Positions 36,201 through 48,615 of a stretch of 64,000 nucleotides of DNA are shown one piece after another. Source of the stretch: Cylicocyclus nassatus (taxonomy: Eukaryota > Nematoda > Chromadorea > Rhabditida > Strongylidae); contig CATQJL010000001.1 in assembly GCA_958299035.1 (NCBI GenBank), positions 105,471,661 to 105,535,660 on the forward strand, in the 5' to 3' direction. How positions within the stretch are numbered: position 1 is the first letter of the stretch; the number at the start of each line of letters is the position of its first letter. The position numbers and the translations under genes were made by a program. Under the pieces are notes generated by a model. It was not told the origin of the DNA. It searched no databases and saw nothing but the letters and a program-made list of their open reading frames with translations.

Positions 36201-39200
36201 GTGGAAAATTGATTGGAAAATATGAAAACGGTTGTTTCAAAGAATAATTGGTCCTTTGTATCAAGGCGCTCGGCACGAGCGGTACCAGGGAATTTTCAAA
36301 ACGAAGTCCCTTGACTTTCGCTCACTTTACGAAGTCCCCTCAGGACCTAAACACTGAACGTAAAAAAACAATAAAAAAACGAAACGTCGTCTTAGAAAGC
36401 GCCACAATTTTCGGCCACAAAAACAATATTCCCTTTGCTTTTTGTCCCAGAAATGATATGTAGCTTGCGACGTGCCAGCTCGTTCCAGGCCCTGCTTTGT
36501 ATTTCCGTAATTTTTCCTATGCTTGTACGGCAAAATCTATGACATTAGGAGAAAAGGCGAAGAATAATTGATTGTCAACAATGGAACCCACTCGAAATTT
36601 CTCATCTTCAGATTACTGCAATCTCCCAAAATTTTCTCCAAAAATCTCATATCCTTGATGAGTACTATTTTACTTTCAGTTTACTCACCACAAGCCGGCT
36701 ATTTACCTGAAGTGATTCGCACCATACCACCACTTAATGATAAATTATTCATAGAGAAGAATTTTGCTAACTCACCGGTGAAACCATATGCTTTGCCACC
36801 AGTGAGACTTATGAAAAAACGGGTTGTATATTGGGTGAGTTATTTTTCAAAAAGAGAAAGTTGATTTCATGCTACTGATTGAATAGCTGTAAATTTTTCA
36901 GATAGTCGAATATGAGCCTCTTCTGGACTCTTGTGATATGACATTCGACGACTGGATCAGAATTGCAACTGATATTAGAAAGGTGTGAATTTTGCTCCAA
37001 AGAAATTTTTTTGTCCTTACTCTCAACTAGATGAATAATTAAAGTCTCGCTCAAACTTTTCTTAGTGAGCATGTCAAAATAGTGACTAACATTTGTAGAA
37101 AAAGAAATGGTCTTTTCGCAGTAACCAAACCCCTGATGATTTTTTTGTTGAAAAGCAAAACTTGGAGCAGAACATTGTACCGTTCTTTTTAGGCTTATCA
37201 CAATTATGACGGGTTTGTCGTACTACATGGTACCGACACATTAGCATATACAGCTAGCGCATTATCATTTATGATGGAAAACCTTGGAAAACCAGTAATA
37301 ATCACAGGAAGCCAGGTAGGGGAATATTTTATAGTTTCTCTTTCTGCATTTTGACCTTCTGTCTTGCAGATCCCAGTCGCCGAGGTTCGTTCCGATGGTA
37401 TGGAAAATCTCGTTGGAGCATTGATCATTGCTGGCAATTATGATATCCCCGAGGTGAATTTTTGCTGTTATATAATGATTTTTCAATTGATAATGATTAT
37501 TTTACTTTCTTAGGTGTGCGTCTACTTCAACAATAAATTGATGCGAGGAAATCGTACAGTCAAAATGGATAATGCGGCTTTAGAAGCTTTCGATAGTCCA
37601 AATATGCAACCGTTAGCTAGGATGAATATCAAAATTCAAGGTGAGTTGAGCGTAAAAGCGTTCTCCTTGTTTTCAAGACCAAATAACTTTTTATTTTAGT
37701 AAATTACGATTCAATATTTCGCAGTACCGTCGTTAACCCATTCGTTGTACATGATAATTTATGCCGCAATGTTGGACTACTGCGAATTTTCCCCTCAATG
37801 AGCATTGAATCTGTAAGTTCTACATATAAGATGCAAAAAGTCAAAAGGTCAGCTCGATAAGATTTATTCTTATTGCAGGTCCGTGCATTCCTCGCTCCAC
37901 CTACAAAAGGTGTCATCCTGCAAACTTTCGGCGCTGGCAACATGCCAACCCGTCGGAAAGACATCATTGAAGCTTTGAAAGTTAGTTTCTCAAGGTTTTA
38001 TATCACAAAGTGAAAATCATCACATATTCATAGGAAGCAATTGCTCGAGGATGTCTGGTTGTGAATTGTTCCCAGTGTCTCCGAGGACAAGTGGATGTAA
38101 ATTACGCTACCGGAAAGGTGAGAATATCTTTGTTACCGTAGCAGAACTACCAGTAACCTTCGATTCAACTGGATTGGCGGCTGGAAGGCGGAGCTTGATG
38201 ACCTAATTGAGGCCGGGCGCCGCGACGTAGTCTGCGTCTTTCTCTCGCGCGCGCTCTCTGATCATTCCCTAGCCTTAGGTCACGAAGCCCCGCCTTCCAG
38301 CCGCCCATCCAGTTAAATCAAGGTATAATTCTAGTTTTCACTTATTCGTTCACCTACTGTAACACCCTCGCATAGTCAAGTCTTTCATGACAGCTCAGAG
38401 TTAGCCCTTTATGGGCTGATTGGCAAAAAGCCAAAAATCTCTGACTTTTTCTGGTACTGAGGCTTGTTAGTTGTTTTACTGATAATATGGATTCGTCTAG
38501 AGGTATGCCGTACCTTACAGAAGTATTTTCATCACGATAAAATTCTAAGCATTGAATGCTTTGTTAATAAAAGGTCGACAACAGCATGTTTTTTTATCAT
38601 TTAATCGTCTTCAGAATACTAATACTATTATCCCGATTTCTTCCTTATCACATTCTGCTCGGATTATTACTACATACATAAGCTAAGCTTACTAAATCAC
38701 GAATGCTAATCGCTACATTTTTTGTCCTTCTGATAACCTCTTCGATTTTTTTGCATGTTCCTTGCCATCACTCGATCTAAGATTCTTAAAAGTACAAAGT
38801 CTTATCGCCCAAGTAGAACTTTTTTCATTTTTGCTAACGATTATCTTATCTCATATCTGTCAATTAATCATTGCTCAATAAGCGACAAGCAGAATCGTGT
38901 ACTTTCCAAGCAATTTTTCTCCTTGTAAGTAAATGCTTCTTCACAATCGTAAGCATAGAAAAATGAGCTATTTTTTCAAGAATGAATACTTCTGTCCCTT
39001 CTGCAACGTATTTATGCAAGAAACGGACCTCATTATCCTGTCTCTTGTTTAGGAATAAGGCTGGCCTATCCTAAAAAAGTAAATATTGATTTTAGTGTTT
39101 CTTCATCATCGTTTTTTTTTTATAACAGTTGTTCGATAACATCATAGATCATGTGGTTGTTTTGAATCATTGATGAGATGTCCTGATCGATTGTGGCTAG

Positions 39201-41515
39201 ATGTTGTTCATATTCTAACTTCAAATCATACTTTCAACAAGTCTCTAGAGGGTGCTTATTGGGGTTAGCTACGAAAAGAGGCAAACTGTACACTTTTGAT
39301 TATTCTGCATTGTTCCCATCTTTCAAAAATGCCCTGGAAATCTGCTGCTGTCCTCGCAAATGCCTTTCCAAGGCCATGACCTTCTAATCCAACTTTCTAG
39401 ACTAAATTCACTATCACAGATTCTCTACGACATTGGCGTTATCCCCGGTTCGGATATGACTTCTGAAGCGGCAATGGCTAAAATGTGTTATGTGCTTGGT
39501 AAAGACGAATGGGATCACGAAACAAAGCGAATGGTGAGTTCTTTGCTCTCACATGTTTGTCCGATACCGCTCAACAACTGTAGCATAACAAAAGTGCATT
39601 TACAGATGCTACAAGCAAATCTACGTGGTGAGATGACTGTGACGAACGAAGACGTGAAAATGCGTGAACTTGACATCAGTAAATCTACTTTTTTTTTCTT
39701 TCTCAACGATTTTCATTAATTTGAAAAACAATTTAGTTCCGCACATTGCGAAGTGCTTGCGGTTATCGTCAGGCAATGAAGTGCAACTGATCCGTGACAC
39801 AATTCTTCCACCTTTATTCTGTAATGCCGCAAAAACGAACAAACCGGAGATATTGAAGAGTATTAAGGTACGTGATTGCAGACAATATTGGCCAAATCTG
39901 TTGTGAAGTCAAGAACTGTTTTGGGAGACCTCTGGGTAATTCTTTGCAAAGAAATTTTATACAAAACGGTCTCTGAGAAGGAAACTCTTGGCCATGGTTG
40001 CTAGGCCAGGGCCGTGCTAGCGCCGTGCCGGAGCCCTCGTGCCCGACCTCGCACTGATCCATCGCCGTTCCGGCACGGCGTTAGCACAGCACAGGAACGA
40101 CGCTGGAATAGAAACTCTGACGCAGCTTTAATTGCGAGACTTACATAATAAGAACAGCAAAGAATATGGGTAGGAGAAGGAGAAGACATTATGTTGAAGA
40201 GTGAACGGTAGCAAACGGATGGGACTTCTCTTAAAAAGCAAATGAAAGTCCAATGGAAAAATCATCTCCTGCGTTCGTTTTAGGAAGCTGGCGTCAATTT
40301 CTCCAGCCCTGACTACAACCTGCGAACTGCGCTTCACGTGGCTGCGTCTAATGGAAACCTCGAAGCTGTTCGTTATTTGCTTAGCATCGGTGTAAATATC
40401 CATGCCAAGTATGTTGCTCATACATTTTCCTCACAAATAGCTTTTGACCGAAGATTCGATTTCTCAGGGATCTCTTCAGCTACAATCCTCTTCTCTGTGC
40501 AGTAAAAGCTAAAGCACGTAAATGTGTTGAAGAACTTCGTAAAGCTGGTGGAGTCATCGACATTCCACAATTCAAACTTGGTAAGCTCTCACGCATGATT
40601 GTCCTGTTTGGAAAAATTTTGAGTGCTACTGAAGCCAATAATTCCAAATTTCCTTCTAAAAATACACGCTCCGCCTATAGCATTTTCGGTCAAACACAGG
40701 CGGTTGAGGTCTTGACCGAAATACGTTCTCACACGATTTGGTGACGTGGCGCAGTAGTGGGCGGGGGTTAAAGTTGCTTACATTTCTCACGGGTGGAAAC
40801 TATTAGTCCTCCATCGGCAACATATATGTCGCCGATTGTGGGAGGATCCCGCGCGGATTTCTTGTAGGTACGCATCTCCGTGCATATGCAAGGGTGCGTA
40901 TTTGTTGCAGATGACCGCGGGACCGCCCCTTTTCGGCGACATACTATAGTCTTCCACCCATTTTGCACTTATTGTCACTTTCCGCATGTTTCGTGCCCCT
41001 TCTCCCTTCCCCTCCTTCCCTCTCCATTCCCCCAATTATGCTTCGGAAATATAATGGACTTTCCTCCCAGGTGTGGATCTTTGTCTCGCCGCAGCTCATG
41101 GAGATGTTGAGCAGCTGAGATGTTGGGAAGCAGCTGGAAGTGGGCTTATTGAGACAGATTATGATGGAAGAACAGCTTTGCATGTGGTATGAAAAGTAAA
41201 AATTCATTTCCGATGACAGCGAATAATTTTTGCATTTTGAGGCAGTCAATCATCATCAGATAGAAGCAGTCAAATATCTCATGCAGCAAGGTCTCGATCC
41301 TTTTGTTGTTGACGATTTTGGCACAACACCAATGAGCGAGGCAAAGCGGAAGAATTTCAAGGTGAGCAAGAAAGCTCTGGGGCCTTAGTACCATATAATT
41401 TTTTTAGGACATTATAAATGTGATAAATGAAGAACTTGCGAAGCGTAAAACCAGCAAAGAGAAGGAGAGTGCAGAAGAAGAGAAGGACTCTGCAGAGAAA
41501 GTGCACAACCAGTGA
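30277..41515 (+). CDS. ASPG: L-asparaginase with N-terminal extension and C-terminal ankyrin repeats (22 exons)
   Basis: Likely hydrolyses L-asparagine to aspartate and ammonia in the cytosol. Exons: 30277-30532, 30986-31144, 32009-32128, 33776-33988, 34210-34310, 35012-35138, 36680-36834, 36902-36982, 37193-37315, 37370-37453, 37514-37640, 37700-37812, 37879-37980, 38034-38117, 39420-39533, 39606-39678, 39737-39867, 40284-40408, 40468-40580, 41071-41186, 41242-41361, 41408-41515. All junctions keep frame; 914 codons to TGA at 41513. Residues 1-~300 are a Ser/Arg-rich extension. TGGTIGM at 314-320 gives the first catalytic Thr (317) with Tyr327; DS at 386-387; HGTDT gives Thr418/Asp419; Lys490 completes the site. 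Residues ~722-879 hold about four ankyrin repeats (e.g. [11 protein letters not shown]), followed by a charged Lys/Glu tail. Animal ASPG proteins share the asparaginase-ankyrin order but are nearer 570 residues. Exon 6 could instead end at 35153 (+5 residues). The start is the first in-frame ATG; an upstream exon is possible. An ATTAAA at 41524-41529 may be the poly(A) signal. Confidence 0.9.
30617..30870. mobile_element. Compound inverted-repeat element in the first asparaginase intron
   Basis: Outer arms: CTTTCGCTGACTGCTGGTCC on the left and GGACCAGTAGTCCGCGGAAG on the right. Inner arms: AAATGTCGCCGGAAGTGGGA and TCCCACTTTCGGCGGCATTA. The outer pair matches the family also seen at 17885-17975 and 60262-60411; the inner pair matches the ATGTCGCCGA family. 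One element appears to sit inside the other. Confidence 0.6.
38156..38323. mobile_element. 168-bp MITE of the same family inside the asparaginase gene (copy 2)
   Basis: Lies in the 1.3-kb intron between exons at 38034-38117 and 39420-39533. Ends are AACTGGATTGGCGGCTGGAA and its near complement, flanked by TA. It is the only clear transposon in this intron and is more GC-rich than its surroundings. Confidence 0.8.
40785..40963. mobile_element. MITE in an asparaginase intron (ATGTCGCCGA family)
   Basis: Ends GGGTGGAAACTATTAGT-like and ACTATAGTCTTCCACCC are inverted repeats; the subterminal ATATGTCGCCGATTGTGGGAGG is repeated in inverse at CGGCGACATACTATAG. Sits in the intron 40581-41070. Related copies occur at 9145-9290, 9669-9712, 27118-27235 and 30680-30830. 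Confidence 0.65.
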
Positions 41516-41624
41516 TAGACAATATTAAATTAATCTTCTAAATACTCTTCCTTTAGATGAGGAGTTGTAGCTAAGACTAGTAAGCAAATCTATAGAGTAA
41601 TTTATCGAGCAATAGCAGCAAGTT

Positions 41625-41852
41625 CCCTTTGTCTCAAAGACAGTGTCGCCGGTCTATGTGGCCCGGCTCCTGTGCGGCCGCCTCGCTTGGACCGTGCGTC
41701 GCGTCTGCGGAGTACCCAGTGAGCATTCTCAAACCTAAACGGAGAGCGTATGCTCTCGGAGTGTCTAGAGCGCAGTCCGCAGACGCGGCGCAATGCCCAA
41801 GCGAGGCGTCCCGAATCCGCACTACACGGCGACGCTGTCGTTGAGACAGGGC
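41625..41852. mobile_element. Inverted-repeat element just downstream of the asparaginase gene
   Basis: Left end CTTTGTCTCAAAGACAGTGTCGCCG-like and right end CGGCGACGCTGTCGTTGAGA form imperfect terminal repeats of about 80 bp, including CGCCTCGCTTGG and GCGTCTGCGG in both arms. The 228-bp GC-rich element starts about 110 bp after the asparaginase stop codon, where a 3' UTR or terminator region would lie. Confidence 0.7.
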
Positions 41853-42914
41853 ATAGATTAGGTGGTCTAATTTAGCCGTCAAATTTCGCTTGTTGATTGA
41901 TTGGTTGTATCTGTGTTATTATAACGGCAAGTGTTGTGGGTCTAATCACAATTTTAATTCGAGCCTCCTAAAATGATTTGGAAGTCATATGTTTCGTCGA
42001 ATTCTGTGGCCTTTCGCTGCGCTTGCCCTATGCGATGCGGCAGGCCACAAGCTTCTGTAGGCCCACAACCTCTTGTCAAAGAATCAAGGCCTAAAGAATT
42101 TCTAAGGATCAGGTGTTAGACTGCGAGTTAGCTATGCATCTAGCATTCGATTTCCCATTTTAGATTTGCATTTCCTGTGTCATCACATTTGTTGATCCAT
42201 GTTTGGTAGCTAGCTGAGCCTTGATCCGCGTATTCCTTGGTTTATCTCTCCGTTCAATTATTAATTATTGGTAGCTGACGATGTAGCGCTTTGTGCTCTG
42301 AGATATATCAGTAATCATAAGCGAGACAAAAATCTCATGTATCACTTTGTTTGTTCTAGAAAACGTTGTAGCTGATACTGAATTTACGAGGTAATTATTA
42401 TTCATGCGGTGATTTTATGATAATTATTGTAGCTTTGATAAAGATTATGAACATTAAATTCTGTAAAAAAGACAATTTCCGCTTTATTGTGCCGTGTAAG
42501 ATTGTTAGAGTGGCACTTCTATTCAAGTTGTCTTAACCTTTCGACGCTTTCAGCGTCCTCAAAGCCTAATAACGACTCAAAGTATCAATCCGCAATTACA
42601 GACTACTACAAATCTCTTCCAAAACAGCCAGTTTGGGCTTCATTTCAACTTCATGTTATAAGAATCTATAGACAGATAAACTTACACTTATACCACCGCT
42701 ATTCGAGTTGTCCGCACGTACACAAATGGCAGAATTTGACGGACAAGTGAGTAGTACAGTAGAATGCACTCTAAGTTACTAACTACCAAATTACTAACTA
42801 CAGTGGCGGTGGGAAGCAGCAAATATTTTCTTCAAATCCAAAAAATTCTTTGGCATGCTATTTTATCGCTTTTAGTTTTGAATTAATTAAAAATTATTCG
42901 ATTAAGTACAAGTA

Positions 42915-42945
42915 CAGTGTGTCCCAAAAGTTTTGTAGCCTATTG
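42915..42945. repeat. Solo terminal repeat of a mariner-type element
   Basis: TACAGTGTGTCCCAAAAGTTTTG is the expected terminus of a Tc1/mariner-type element beginning CAGTGTGTCCC after a TA. No matching right end was found downstream, so this is a truncated or solo end. Confidence 0.45.
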
Positions 42946-43264
42946 CACTACTTTAACTCAACAATCACTGACGATTTTGATCTCAAATTTATACCACAGA
43001 CTCCTCCAATCATTCTTCGTAAGTTACATCCTTGGGGGTAAAAAATGATCTTCATGTTTGACTGAAAAAAATAAAATTATCAAACCATTTCTACCTCAAA
43101 ACGCAAAAAGCTATTTCCTAAAAGTTTGAAATTTATTCCGCTACTGCAAAAATTTGGCACACCGCAGTGCAAATTTATATCCACAATATAGAGGAGGCTT
43201 TGCACTACTATCACTATAATGGCTGCATTTAAAAATCCATTTCGTCAAGAGAGCCGCGAAAATA

Positions 43265-44146
43265 TTAGGTTGTCCCGAAAGTTTTGTCGGTTTCTTTCAT
43301 CGCTCACTAAAACCCACAGAACACTAATCCATGGACGATCTAGGTATCGTTTGTTTCACGTTTTTGTCCTCTTTCTTACAGCTATATCTGCTCTCTGATC
43401 TGCTCTGCCTTTGCGATGTTATCGTTATGGCTTTTCGAGCAGCTTTACAGTATTGTCAAAACTTTCTGAATTTTGAAAATTTTTATTTTGATTATTCTAA
43501 ACAGCGCTGGTAGCTGTTATGTAGAGCAAACCTTTGGCTACATCGTATATATTTTGGACTACATGGGGCATGTCTAACAAGTCCGTAATAATAATTTATG
43601 TAAGAAAAACCAAGGCATTTTGATTACGTTCAACACGTAAAAGTACCGAAAACTCCAAAAAGTGACCTCTCAAAGCAGATCAAACTTGTATAGGCTGCAT
43701 AAATAATGTTTAATAACAAACAAATACCAATTCGCAAAAATTCCAAATACTTCCAATTGTTTTTGCTACAGTTGCGTGTTTCATGATTTTGCCAAAAAAC
43801 GAGACCTTGAAAGAAATGATTTTTTGGAGCTAAAAACAGCAGAATAGGAGAATCTAAAAACATTACCATGTAGTCCGAGAAATGTTTTATCTGTTCCATA
43901 CTTGAACGTTTCCGAAACTTTCAAATGAAATTTGTGAAATTAGCCGAACTTTGGGTAGATAAAAATGAGGGGTGACAAAATTTAGCAATTATCAGAAAAA
44001 GAATGCAGGATTATGGCTAGAAGATGTAACCATAAGAAAGAGAAGGAAAGGCTGCATCGAATGCATGTTGAAGCTCATTCAGGTCTTTATTGTGCGTGAT
44101 TTTATAGCGATATGAAAAAACCGACAAAACTTTCGGGACAACCTAA
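43265..44146. mobile_element. Non-autonomous mariner-type element, 882 bp, near-perfect terminal repeats
   Basis: Begins TTAGGTTGTCCCGAAAG and ends with the exact complement; about 29 bp of each terminus match without a mismatch. TA dinucleotides flank both ends (43263-43264, 44147-44148), the usual Tc1/mariner target duplication. The interior has no recognisable transposase motif, so it must have been moved in trans. The sharp termini suggest it is among the younger elements here. Confidence 0.85.
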
Positions 44147-44521
44147 TACCTGGAAATTTCCAATGCGTGCCACTGCAACTATGTCTTTGAAATTAGTTTC
44201 AAATGTGTAGAAGTGCAGCAGTCACTGAATTTGGAGTAATATCCTCTTCGCATGTTTTCTAGATGGGAATCTAATGCAACACGGATGACGAACTTGGTTT
44301 TGGAACACATTGTAGCCGCTACCACGAAATTCGAATGTTGTGATGTATTTGCTACTGTTCGAATAATATGTACACCAAATTTTATCCCTATGTTGTTCCG
44401 TTCTGTTTTTATCAGAAAAATACTAGGCTACAAGACTTTCCCGTGTAAACAAGCCACTTGTACATTTTATAGCTCGTGTAGATAAGTAACTTCTTAAATT
44501 TTGCGACCCATGCTATTGAGT

Positions 44522-47500
44522 AATTTCGTTCTTGTCAAAGGGACGCCACATTTAATGGAACAAAGTTTTTGTGAGACCTTTATGGCATTCAGTGCAGCAT
44601 CATCATCTTTCTAAGGGTTATAAATTCTCAGTACAATAATGAGCTCTGGAAAAACCAAAATTCACGACCCATGCTTTTTGAGGTGCTCAAGTTTCACAAT
44701 TTTTCTAAATTTTTATGTCAACCCTCCGAAGGACCCCCACAATGGTCGGCCGCATCATCGTGGCGTGGGGGTGACACTGGGTGTCGAACTGCGATGCACA
44801 GCCGAGTGTACTCTGGCAGGGCCTCCCAAGCTGTGAAGGAGTTCGACGTTTCCGGTTTCGGCCGGATGCCTAGCTAAGAGCCGGTCAGGTCAGATCCACC
44901 GCCGTCTGGCTTTCAAGTCGCTAGGCGGTTCTCCCCGCTCCAAGCCCGGGGTCAGCGATCGCCCGTGGAAATCAAGAGTTGGTCTAGTATGTCTGCTCTT
45001 GTAGAGGAAAAATTTCATTACTCTACTAGTTAGAAGAATAGAAAGAAATCCTGCACATCGGATCCCGCCTACGGCGCCGGGTGGTAGCGACTGCTGTCAG
45101 GGTCCTCAGGGCGCCTTTTGGATTGGACAAAAACGACACGTCTGCACGGACGACACGCCACGGAGACTGCCTCATGCTCTGCACTTACAGCGCCAGGACA
45201 GTCTCCACAAACGCCGACCTCCAGACTCTTCTCGACGCTGCAAAGCACATCAAGTACCACATCATCGCTCTGCAGGAAACGAAGTCCAGGAAGAAGGACG
45301 TACGACAGATGAATGATGGGACGCTCATCATTCGTGGTGAGAAGGTTCCGTCACGAAACGTGGGAGGCGTTGGCTTTGTCATCCAACCATCTATCGTCCA
45401 TCTTGTCGATTCGCACGAGATCCTATCACCCCGACTAGCCATTCTACGACTACGCCCTCCACGTCAGAAGACCATCAGCATCATCAACTGCTACTCTCCG
45501 ACATCAGCAGCTGACGACTCAGAACTAGATGCTTTCTACGAAGACGTGGAGGAGGTCGTCCGCAACGAAAAGTCCTTCTACAAGTATGTTGTGGGCGACT
45601 TCAATGCGAAAATCGGGATGCCACTAGAAAAGGAATATAGGATCGGGAAGTTTGGATATGGGCTCCGGATCGAAACGGCAACCGTCTTGCTGGGCTTCTC
45701 TCCGCCGCACGACTCTTCCATGGAATTCCATCTTCATGAAGAAAGAAAATCGCCATTGGACATGGGAATCGCCCAACGGAACGACTCACGCGGAGATCGA
45801 CCACGTTCTCACCAACCGAAGGTGGAGCTTGCTCGAGTAGTTCCATTCTTCTGCAGTGGCTCCGATCACCGCCTCCTTCGAGCGAAGATACGACTCAGCC
45901 GAAAGCTGGAAAAGAAAGTCTGTCACAGTGCCGCGAGAAGGAAGGAAGTCGTTTATGACGGTAACAGGCTAGGAGCCATATTAAGATGTGACTGGCCCGT
46001 CGGGGAGGACCCAACGTACGACTACGACCGGCTTCTGAAAGGATTGCGAGCCTGCGGAGAATGCGCCTCAGTGACTTCTGAGAAGAACTTGGACCGCATC
46101 TCGAAGACCACCAAGGAATTGCTCGAAAGAAGAAGATCATTGAGGCAGGATCCGAATGCAACGCATCTCGAGCGATTGATAGCCAACGCCAGTTGCAGAA
46201 CAGCTTTGCAGGAGGATCTCAGGAGGTACAGGCAAGCCAAGGTACTGGAAGCAGCCGAAGGAGGACGAAGGCTTAAGAAATGCCGAAGGAACCTTTGTGA
46301 ATATCACGTACTGCTGGCTGCACAATTGAACGAAGACGGGACTTCGACTTCTTCCCGATACAAGATGGAATCTATCGCGAAGAACTTCTATACCAACCTC
46401 TTCCGCTCATCAACATCCGTGCCGATGCCCGCTGTTCCCACTGGAGAAGCACCACCACGAATTCTACCTGCTGAAGTGCGCACGGTGATTCAGATCATGA
46501 AGACACCCACAGCTCCAGGACCAGACCATCTTTCCTTCGAATTTCTGCGAGCCGGAGGACAACGTCTACGCGAGATTCTCGCGTCGCACCTGACATCTTA
46601 CCTTCAGAAGGAGAGGATTCCCGACCAGTGGAAAACGTCAAGAACCGTCCTTCTTTTCAAAAAGGGTGAACGGGAAGATCTTCGAAATTACCGTCCAATA
46701 TGGCTGCTGATGTGCTGTGCAAGCTTTTCACGAAGATTATCCTCGCTCGCATATCAGGGACACTGGATGAAGCCCAACCCCAAGAACAAGCTGGATTTCG
46801 CAAAGGATTCAGCTGCATGGACCACATCCAGACCGTTTCGAGGGTCATAGAAGTCTGCCGGGAGTACCGACTGCCTCTCGTCCTAACCTTTGTCGACTAC
46901 GAGAAAGCCTTTGACAGCGTCGAAACCAACGCCATCCTGTCTGCGCTAGTCGATCAAGGAGTGGACCCAGCTTACGTGAGGACGTTAGCCGACTGCTACA
47001 AGGACTGTACAACAACGATGCAGCTATTCCATCTCACTCTAACCATTCCAATTGAGAAGGGGGTTCGACAAGGCGACACTATTTCGCCGAAGCTGTTCAC
47101 CGCGGCCTTGCAGGGTGATGAAGTTATTAGACTGGGAAGAGAGAGGCATACGAGTTGATGAGAGATTCCTGTCCAACCTTCGTTTTGCGGACGACATCGT
47201 TCTCTTCTCGATCAGTATCACCGAAGCAGAGACGATGCTGAAGAGACTAAACGAAGTAGGGAAGAAGATCGGATTGCGAATAAATCGGAAGAAGACTCAG
47301 TTCATGAGGAACACTCTTTGCGAAGATGCAGAAATGGAATTGGAAGGCACCACGATTATGGAGACGTCTTCTTACGTGTATCTCGGACGTTCGATGAACG
47401 GAGAACGACTTGAGGGAAGAACTTAACAGGAGAAGAAGAGCAGCCTGGGCCGCCTTCGGGCCTCTGAAGGAAGCCACCGACCAACTGACGGACCCGGAGC

Positions 47501-48615
47501 TTTGTGCCCACCTGTTCGACTCAACCGTTCTCCCAGCGCTTTGATACGCAGCTGAGTCTTGGGCCGACCCCGTGTCTAAAGCTTTAAGGACCACCCACAG
47601 AGCGCTCGAGCACAGTCTTCTGAAGATGACCCGACGCAAGCAACATCTAGTCGGACTTCGCAGCACGGATATGAGAAGAATGTCCCGTCTTTGTGACCCA
47701 GCGGAATACGTTGCGAAAGCGAAACACCGGTGGGCGGGTCACATAATGAGAAGAACGGACGATAGATGGTCACTAAGAACATCTGAGTGGATTCCTCGCG
47801 AAGCCAAACGTCCTCGAGGGAGACCACCGACGAGATGGGCAGACGTGTTCGTGGAACGGATGGACCAGCCGAGAAATCAGCTGGATACGATTCCCGCCTC
47901 TGGAACTCGTGGACGCAGCCACCGCCGACGACCAAGAAGATCGTGGATGTCCGAAACGAGGGACAGGGATCAATGGCAACTCCTGTGCTGAGACCGCAAG
48001 TCACGTAGGGACGGGCCATCTAAGTATCTAAGTAAGTACCCTTCGAAGGATTCCAATGAAATGGACAGAGTAGACCTACAGGAAACAGCACTTTTTTTCC
48101 TCACTTCTATATATCGCCATAACTTTTAAATTTTTTTTAGAAACTAATTTCGAGTTTTTCGGGTACAGCCAGGGGCGTGTTCGAAAACATGAGTTGAGAC
48201 GATTTTACTCCGAAGACTCCATGAAGCGAAAAAACACCCATTGGAAAAGGGAGAAAAAGCTGCGTCTGACACCCGAGCTGTTCACCATTCCACCATGGTC
48301 TAGGAGGTTTGAGTTGACCAAATATGGAAATGGTAGCATCAGTTCCGTTCAAAAACATGATGAGTTATGGAAAGAAGAAAAAAACTGTTTCGTATAGGTT
48401 GCTCTATCCACCCGTTAGCAGAGTTTGAAAAATTGTGAAACTTGAGCATTTTGAAAAGCGTGGGTCACAGTTTTAAATAATTTTTCGAGCGCTCAATTAT
48501 CGCTGCAATGAATTTGTGGCCTCCAGAAAGAGGATGAAATGCTGCACTGAACGCTAGAAAGATCTTTACGGAATCTTTGCTTCATCAAGTGTGGCACCCT
48601 TTGAAAGAGCAAAAT
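44522..48615. mobile_element. Older fold-back element that hosts the RTE insertion
   Basis: The stretches at about 44522-44710 and 48405-48615 are imperfect inverted copies of each other (for example CTCAAGTTTCACAATTTTTC on the left and its complement near 48420-48450). Removing the 3.3-kb retrotransposon leaves a roughly 790-bp inverted-repeat element with a spacer at 48051-48404. No transposase is visible. The arms are clearly diverged, so the element is older than or comparable to the retrotransposon. Confidence 0.75.
44734..48037 (+). mobile_element. RTE-type non-LTR retrotransposon, full length but inactivated
   Basis: A 3304-bp element flanked by a 13-bp target duplication (44721-44733 and 48038-48050, one mismatch). 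After a GC-rich 5' region, an ORF beginning near 45081 encodes an APE-type endonuclease ([16 protein letters not shown], later [10 protein letters not shown]), then reverse transcriptase ([43 protein letters not shown]) and a C-terminal region with PRGRPPTRWADVF. The reading frame changes near 45650, 45840, 46700 and 47100-47150 and near the end of the RT domain, and a TGA interrupts it near 47542, so no intact protein is made. The 3' end is a short ATCTAAGT-type tandem tail, typical of RTE elements. Length and order of domains match the family. Confidence 0.9.

Noticed and set aside
40001..40110. GC-rich stretch with CGGCACGG-type inverted segments considered as a transposon
   Set aside because: Short imperfect symmetry only; no target duplication and no second copy in the window.
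47247..48019. Long - strand ORFs of 139 and 147 codons
   Set aside because: They are shadows of the retrotransposon's reverse-transcriptase frames.
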